Shown here in pieces: positions 57,066 to 64,000 of a DNA stretch of 64,000 nucleotides. The position numbers and the translations under genes were made by a program. The stretch covers positions 2,925,501 through 2,989,500 of the forward strand of contig CADCSX010000005.1 in the NCBI GenBank assembly GCA_902805475.1, given 5' to 3'. Origin of the DNA: Entonaema liquescens. Taxonomy: Eukaryota; Ascomycota; Sordariomycetes; Xylariales; Xylariaceae. Below the pieces are notes generated by a model. It saw only the letters and a list, made by a program, of their open reading frames with translations. It made no database searches and had not been told where the DNA came from. The stretch's first letter is position 1. Every line of letters begins with the position of its first letter.

Positions 57066-60000
57066 TTAACCTTCCAATAACCGCTGCTTTAGACCCTGGG
57101 CCGCAAGCTTACCGAAGTTCTCCAATGCGCCCAGGGACATAATCTCTAGCACGCTAATAGTCGTGCCGAACATCTGGGTCCAGAGACGTCGGAGTTCAAC
57201 AGCCATAAGCGAGTCGAGTCCGACATCCACCAGACTGACGGAAACATCAACTTCTTCAATGGGCTTAAGCATAAATGAGTATACGCGCTTGCCAATTTCC
57301 AAGGCGAGGAACTCGGCACTCTCCGGCTTGTCGAGCTCACTGGGGTTGGCAGTAACGTTGGCGATGAACTCGCGAAGACCGTCGCCTTCGCCTGACCCGC
57401 TCTCGGCGTTATCCTCTTTCGGGATGTTGTGGTAGAGACCCATGCGTCGGTCCTTCTTCCAGGCCACGTGGTTACCAGCGTCATCCAAGTGCGTGTCGGA
57501 GTGTAGACCCATGATAATGGGTGACGGTCCGCGGTGCAGAATGCCGAGGTGAATGTACTCGAGGACTTCGCGCTCGGTGAGGAACTGGAGACCGTTAGAG
57601 CGGAGGTTGCGACGAGCCTTGTCGTTGCCGACAACCACACCAATGTCGTCGATGGGGCTGACAGCAATAGCAGATGCGGCGAGACCTTGTCCGTTACGGT
57701 ACTGGCAGAAAGCTTCCAAGAAAGTGTTGGCCGCGTTGTAGTTAGCCTGACCAGGGACGTTGATTGTCGCGACGATGGAACTGGTAACAACGAAGAAGTC
57801 TAGGGATGCATCCTTCAGAGCGTTGTGGAGGTTCCAGGCACCATCGACCTTAGGTGAGAGACCTTCGGTCCACTCTTGGTGTGTCATTTCGGGGAAGAGA
57901 GCGTCTCGAAGCACCATAGCCAAGTGAATAACACCCTTGACGGGCTTAGGCGATTGCGCGACAGCAGACTTGACAAGTTCAATGTCTTGGATAGGCCCAG
58001 CAACGGGAGTAAGGGTAGTTCCCATACTCTTGAGCTCAGCAATGAATGCCTTGTCCTCTGCAGATCGGCCGGCGGACCTAGAGATCGCAGTGATGTAACG
58101 AGCACCCCGCTCGGCCATCCAGGAGGAAATAGCTTTTCCAAGGCCACCGAGACCACCAGTGATAATGTATGAAGCCTCAGGATCGAAGCTCAATTTGCCC
58201 GCAGCGCCCTGCTTAATGATTAGCTCTCTGTCCCAAACTTGGAAATATTTAAGACTTACACTTTGGGCCTTGCTGGATACTTCAGAAGAGATAGAGAAAG
58301 GCAAGTATCGACCAACATTGATAGTGCCATTCTCAATCAAGAATTCCCTGTCGGGTAGTAGCGACTGGGATAGGTCCTCTTCAACAACCTTGGTAAAGAC
58401 ATTGGCGACGTAGCTAGCGAGGTCGGACTCGGTCGGGTCGACTTCCAAAGTTGTTAGAGACAGGTCGAGTTCAGAACGGATAGATCGTAGAAGACCTATC
58501 GAGAGACCAGCCTTAGGGTTCTTGGTGTTCTTCTGCACGGGGGGGAGTAGCCAGAGCAACTTTCGTGACGAGATCGATTCGGCCTTCTTGAGCAGGTTCT
58601 TGAAGATGGACCAGTTCTCGGAGGAGATATCCTCGAAGAATGGCCTCTCTAGGTCAAGTGCGAAGATAACATTGTGTTCATTAGCGAGATCCTCCGATAG
58701 ACCCTTCTTGACCACATCAATACCGTACTTGGATAATCCGTCGGCGAGCTCGGAAGTCAACTTGCTCTCGCTGTTTTCGGTAACGAGTACAACAGGAGCG
58801 TTCTTCTCGCTTGAAGTAATCTGGGGCTGCGTGATAATGGTTGACCAGTATCGGAATGGTAGTGGTGCGTCATATACAACATTGTCTGCGCCAGTGAATC
58901 CAGCGGCCTTGAGATCTTCATCCCAGCGGGCGTTGGAAACGAAGGGCTCCCACTCACGACCGTCGGCCTCACCAGACCACCACGAAGAGAAGGTTCCGAA
59001 GATGAAGTTAGGTGAGCTTCCGATGGTAGCAGGCTCGGAGAGCAGAAGGCGACCATCTGGCTTCAGCACCGCGTTCAGGTTCTTCAAGGTCTCCTGGAGG
59101 AAAGGAGTCGCGTGGACGACGTAAGGTGCCAGGATAAGGTCGTATGAGTGAGCCTCAAGACCTTGCGCAAGAGGGTCCTTGCTAACATCAAACACCTTAT
59201 ACTCTAGATTGGGAGCGTTGGCGAAACGCTCACGAGCCTGGGGGAAGAACCCGGGCGAAACGTCGCTATATGTGTAGACCGAGTAAGGAGGCAGCTTACC
59301 GTCCTGGACGACCTGAGACAGGATAGTTTCTGTAGTACCACCTGCTCCGGCACCGATCTCGAGGATTCGAAGAGTAGGTCGGGAGTTCGACAATGCGCTG
59401 ACATATCCAGCATAGTCAAAGTTGATAGCGGTGTAAACATTGGATAAGATATCATTTTCCATCAGAAGTTGCGCAGCGTCCACGGAACCGGTGTATAGAC
59501 CCTCGATGTTATCCCGGATCTGACCTATAGCAACAGCATATGGGGCCCTGGAAGGGATCTTGGAAAGTTGAGCATAATCGTCAGCAATAAGGTTGGCCCT
59601 CTCGTTACTAGACAGAGAAAGGAGGTTAGAGATATCTCCAAGAACAGGAGACTTGCCGCTGGCAGCAGCGTCAGCCCTGAGAGAAATCCACTTTCCGTAT
59701 TTCTCGAAGTGGCCATTGATTGGTGTCTTGCCCTTGATTCGCTCAGCCGAATCCAAGATGGATAGTAGAGTAAACTCCTCCAGAAGACGGGTGGCAGCCT
59801 CATCGGACGGGGGCTTCACGAGAGTGGCAGCTTCATCACGGAAGTCGAAGTCGGGGCGCCACTCAAGGTAAGCGCCGTCGGTGTGGTGCTTCGGACCAGC
59901 ATCCTCGTCAGGGAGGAGTGTGAAGCGAAGACCACGAATGCGCAGCAGAGCTTTTCCATCCGCTACACAGTCGACATCCATCGCTGAGCCATCGCTCGTG

Positions 60001-63000
60001 CTCTGAGCTACAGCTCGCATCGACGATGCTCCGCGGTACACCTCGAGCTCTTCGATCTCAGTAGGCACCTTAAGCTCGGTGTAGTTGCGCGGCAGACCCT
60101 TTGACCCAGCGATAATAGCAAGTTGCAAGCAAGCGTCCATAGTTGTGGGGTGGAAAAGGAACGGCCCCTTCATGATCTCCTCGGTAGTATTGACCGATGC
60201 AGCTGCAGCATCAGTAGTTGTAGCAGCAGATAAGTTGTTCAAGAGCTGGAATTTGGGGCCGTAGTTGAAGCCAACCTTGGCAAAGGTATCAAACCATCTG
60301 GCGGCATCCGCACTTCGAGGAAGCTCAGCAGGCTGCTCAGCTTCTGGCGCATCATTGTCAATGGCCTTTACTAGACCCTCACAGTGAGTAATCCAAGTCG
60401 TGCCATTATGAGATGCGATGATGAACTCGAAGTAGTCAGATCCTGAGATCGGTCGGAGAGAGGTGTAGATTTCCTTTGGCGTCTCGCCTAGAACCAAGGC
60501 CGTGGTGACGCGGGTATTCTTAATGCCATATCCTGTCTCGACCCCAGTGAATTGTCGGATAGCTTCGCCCGCGATGCTCACGTAACCGGCAAAAGGAACA
60601 ACTGTGTCCTCGCGGACCTTGTGGTCGGTGATCCATGGAACGTGGTCAGTGACAAGCACCAATCTCCAAGAAGGGTTGAGCGAGGTGCTTTCGGCAACCT
60701 TGCGACCAAGAAGTTCGTGGTGTCCGTAAGGGCGAAGACGCCACTCCTTTGATATTCTTGGCTCGTACCAGTACGTTTCCTTCAGAGACCAAGGGTACTT
60801 CGGAAGGCTGGTAACAACCTGGCCAGTTGGGTATAGAGATGCGAAATCGACGCTGACGTCTTGCTGGTATAGCTGTCCTACTGCGGAAAGGAAGGACTGC
60901 GTAGAGTTCTTGCCTCTTAGCATGGTCGGGACATACTCGAACTTCGCATTGCGGCTGGCGCAGATCTCACGGATTGGTCCCTGGAGGGTAGAGTGGGGAC
61001 CAATCTCGAGGAAGAGAGGATTCTTGACTTCCTCGGTGATGATCTGGACAGCAGAGTTGAAGAGGACAGGGGAAGTCAAGTTGTCGACCCAGTATTGAGG
61101 TCCGAACTCCTTGGCATCAGTAATCTTCTTGGCGCGCAAACTGGAAAAGAGAGGAACATCAAGTGTCTCCCGATCCTGAGCGAAGTTGGTAAATTCATCG
61201 TTCAAGCAGGACTTGTATGCATCCGACAAAGCTACCATGTGGTGGGAGTGGTAAGCCATTTCCACCTTGAGGGCTCGGGCGAAAGCATCAGGCAATGCGC
61301 CCTTGATGTTAAACAAGGCTGTCTGTAGCTGATCAACGTCACCTGAGATAGTTGTACTTGAGGGGCTGTTTTCACAGGCAACGACAACCCGTTCGGGGAG
61401 GAATTTCCGTGTCTCTTCAGCACCTAAGCCAATAGCAGCCATTCCACCAGGCGTAGTAGACTGCTTCGAAACGTGACCACGATACCAAGCCGAAGTGACG
61501 GCTTCACGCAACGTGAGTGCCTCCGCCGCATACGCAGCAGCAATTTCACCACTTGAGTGGCCCACCACGGCCTGCGGGCGGACACCAAGGCGCCTCAGCG
61601 CATTAACAATACCGATTTGAACAACGGTGGATAGCGGCTGGGCCAGCTCTGCACGGCCCAACTGACTCTCGCCCGCGGGTTTGCTCAACTCCTCAATCGC
61701 GCTCCATGTGGGTTTGCGATCTCCCAAGCTCTGCAGGATGTCATCCATTGCTATCACATCCTCCTTGAATCCGGGGTACGAGTTAATCAAATCGTGACCC
61801 ATCTGCGGCCATTGCGCACCCTGGCCGCTGAATACCATAACGACAGTAGGCTTCTTGGCAGGTTTATTGGTAGGGGGTGCGAAATTCGCTGCACCCGCAT
61901 CAGAAAGGACGGAAAATGATCTCCACTTGAAATGCTCCCTGCGTCGAGCAAGGGTGTATCCAATATCAGGCAGACGATCGGAGTGGTTTGAAACGTATTG
62001 CTTAAGATTCTCAATTCCGGCCTTCAGAGAATCCTGAGAGTTTGCGGAGATAACCGCGAGCTCAGCGCCGAGCCGAGACTTGGTGAAATCCTTGAGGTAT
62101 TGCTCAGCGGATTCGACGATAACCTAGTTGCCTGTGAGTATAAGTGGAGCTTAATTAGGGGGGTCAACTTACATGGGCATTGGTACCTCCGATACCAAAT
62201 GAGTTGACGCTGATTCTGTATGCCTTTCCTTTAGGCCAGGGCATAGGCTTTACGGGAATAGTGATCTTCTTCTCCTCAAATGGAATTCTGGGGTTAGGAA
62301 CTTCGAATTTGATGTTAGGAGGAATTGTCTTATGCTCTAAAGCCAGGACAGCCTTCATCAAACTCGAGATACCCGCCGAAGCTTCTGAGTGGCCAAGGTT
62401 AGGCTTGACGGATCCAATATAGATACCATTGGGTTGTCCAAAGACATTTCCAACGGAAGTTGCCTCGACGGGGTCTCCCACTGGAGTTCCAGTTCCGTGG
62501 CACTAAAGATTCATGTTAGTTGGGTCATCTTAAGACAGTGGTAGCGGATCCTTACCTCAACCATAGCAGTCTCAGCCGGATCTAGACCCGCATCGACGTA
62601 TGCCTTCCTCATCAGAGCCTCTTGCGCCACAATACTCGTGGCGAACAGACCAGTGCTTTGACCATCTTGGTTGACACCAGTGTTCCGGATAACTGCCCTG
62701 ATTGGGTTGCCGTCCCGGATGGCATCAGAAAGAGGCTTGATATAAATAGCATTCACTGCTTCACCACGTCCGTATCCATCAGCGCGTGCATCGAAGGTCT
62801 TACACGAGCCTTCTGGAGACATGATTCCTTCCTGTGTCATGGAAGCAGTGGTTATGGGTCCCATGTTCAAGTTAGAACCTGATACAATTGCGGCATTGCA
62901 GTCACGGTTCTGAACTGCACGAACTGCATTGTGGAGCGCAATCATAGATGAGGAACATGCTGTCTTGATGACAAAGCTATCACATTGTTAGCAACTAGCT

Positions 63001-63544
63001 CATCCCTTATTTGTGAGGGGTTAACTTACGCAGGACCACGAAGATCATACTCGAAAGCAACCCGATTTGCCAGCATCGGGTCGAGATGACCTGTAAGAAC
63101 ATACCCAGTAGGGTGCTGTTCTTCCCTGGATTGCGTCTGTAACCAATCCTCTGAGAATGTACCAACGAAAAACCCAGTAAGACTGCCTCTATAATCAGTC
63201 ACACCTGCACTCTCCAGGCACTCACGAACAACGAGTAGGAGAAGGCGTTGCTGTGGGTCAGCCTTCTCTAACTCATTCCTAGTCATTGTGAACAGACCAG
63301 CGTCGAAGGCAGCTAGGTCGTCTTCTAAGAAATAGGCATGTTGTTGGTAGATTGTGTTCGTCTTGCCCATATCGCTGTTGAATCCCTTGATGTTGTAACG
63401 GGAGATTGGTACTGGGGACCTTTGGTCCTTGCCATTGTACAATACATCCCAATAGTCTTCCGGAGTCTTGACACCACCGGGAAGGCGCATGGCCATTCCA
63501 CAGATAGCCACAGGCTCGATGTAGCGTCCAGTTGGTTGACTCAT
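57066..63544 (-). CDS. iterative type I polyketide synthase, KS-AT-DH-MT-KR-ACP (no ER)
   Basis: Multidomain synthase building a reduced, C-methylated polyketide from malonyl-CoA and SAM. Exons on the minus strand: 63544-63030, 62976-62556, 62502-62173 and 62123-57066, intact, giving 2107 aa. KS has Cys179 (KTACSSS), His314 (CHGTGTPVGDP) and His350 (NLGHSEASAG). AT has FSGQGAQW (520-527) and Ser612 (GHSSGE). DH has His923 and Asp1085 (MDACLQ); its first motif reads HKVREDTVVP with Glu where HxxxGxxxxP has Gly. MT shows EIGAGAGG at about 1344. KR shows TGGLGGLG at about 1745 and Tyr1884 (QANYNAAN). ACP has Ser2060 (GLDSLM). The roughly 400 residues between MT and KR contain no ER-type NADPH motif, so enoyl reduction would need a trans-acting ER or not occur. 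There is no thioesterase or reductase release domain. Partner genes, if any, lie beyond the right edge. Confidence 0.95.
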
Positions 63545-64000
63545 TTTGTCGATTTGAAAGATAATTCGACAAGTTGTGTATGAAGTGAAAGAAGACAGTG
63601 ATTCAAAAGTAAGACCTGAATGAAGTATACCAATCCGCTCGTCCGTTCTATAGGGCGGATTTCTTCTGAAGTTGAATGAAGACGATGATTAGAAAGTAAG
63701 TCCTAAGTATACTGAGTCCTCTTGACCCTTTTATAATGAACGTAGACTGAGACGCTCCATGTAGACGCCTTCCTTCTTGCGATATCGCATCCGCCTACGA
63801 GGCTGAAGATAACAGCACTTACACAGACAACCATCTGATAGGGCCCTACTTCGTGCCGATCGGCAGGGGAAAGTAGTACGCCCTAGGAAATGTAAGCTCA
63901 TAGCTATAAGGCCTAGACGATATGCACGATCCCATCCTTTCCTCAAGCCATTGTGGTTGAGCTAGGGTCAAACGTGCTGTCAGAGTCGGCAGCAAGATAT
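63545..64000. promoter_or_regulatory. PKS promoter: TATA box, leader repeat and CCG-AT-CGG palindrome
   Basis: On the PKS strand a TATAAAA box lies at 63729-63735, about 185 bp upstream of the ATG. Between it and the ATG an imperfect direct repeat of about 48 bp occurs twice (63581-63631 and 63667-63713, core GATGATT..AAAGTAAG..CT). Further upstream a perfect 12-bp palindrome TGCCGATCGGCA (63854-63865) contains CCG/CGG half-sites of the kind bound by Zn2Cys6 regulators. Function is inferred. Confidence 0.5.

Noticed and set aside
58300..59000. A degenerate ER domain between MT and KR of the PKS
   Set aside because: The segment is only the usual structural/pseudo-KR region; I see no ER substrate or NADPH motif in any state of decay.
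58522..59124. 200-codon plus-strand ORF antisense to the PKS, and similar antisense ORFs at 57163-58413 and 60993-61328
   Set aside because: They are shadows of the PKS reading frame; no domain of their own.
57066..63544. Assigning the P450s at 15-30 kb as tailoring enzymes of the PKS
   Set aside because: They are more than 25 kb away, beyond an 11.7-kb retroelement island and unrelated genes, and their family points to steroid-like substrates.
1..64000. CRISPR arrays, tRNA and rRNA genes
   Set aside because: No regularly spaced repeats and no tRNA A/B-box pairs with a credible cloverleaf or rRNA-like blocks were seen; CRISPR is not expected in a fungal nuclear genome.

Overview
The window is nuclear DNA of a filamentous ascomycete (Pezizomycotina). 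The evidence is intron-rich genes with short GT-AG introns (mostly 50-90 bp), fungal-specific families (AA9 LPMO, fungal rhodopsin-domain membrane proteins, PalI/SUR7 protein, iterative type I PKS), and AT-saturated transposon islands of the kind made by repeat-induced point mutation (RIP). A Sordariomycete is my inference; the genus cannot be read from the sequence.

Layout. 0-15 kb holds ordinary genes: Spt16 (FACT histone chaperone), a secreted AA9 LPMO, an AIF/AMID-like FAD oxidoreductase whose stop codon lies on the edge of a MITE, a DUF4246 Fe(II)/2OG-type protein and a 17beta-HSD12/KAR-like SDR. 15-31 kb is an accessory stretch: two related CYP7/8-like P450s, an ERG26/3beta-HSD-like gene divergent from the first P450, a P450 relic, a rhodopsin-domain protein, a PalI-like protein and a conserved unknown. 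Two of these genes carry single-base reading-frame breaks, and a hAT-type element with an 8-bp target duplication and RIPped interior sits behind the 3beta-HSD gene. 31-35 kb has a solo LTR and a second rhodopsin-domain gene. 35.4-47.1 kb is one AT-rich island that I resolve into two nested LTR retroelements: an inner one with two 200-bp LTRs and an outer one of about 11.7 kb whose gag zinc knuckle can still be read through RIP transitions. 47-57 kb is gene-poor: a degenerate second copy of the MITE, an aquaglyceroporin and a disordered conserved protein. 57-63.5 kb carries an intact 2107-aa KS-AT-DH-MT-KR-ACP polyketide synthase without an ER domain; its partners, if any, lie beyond the right edge.

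How it fits together. The SDR, the two P450s and the 3beta-HSD/ERG26-like dehydrogenase all belong to families that act on sterols, steroids or triterpenoids, so 13.9-31.3 kb may be a small, partly decayed steroid-modifying cluster. This is inference: there is no cyclase, transporter or regulator in view. The PKS is a separate unit on the far side of the retroelement island.
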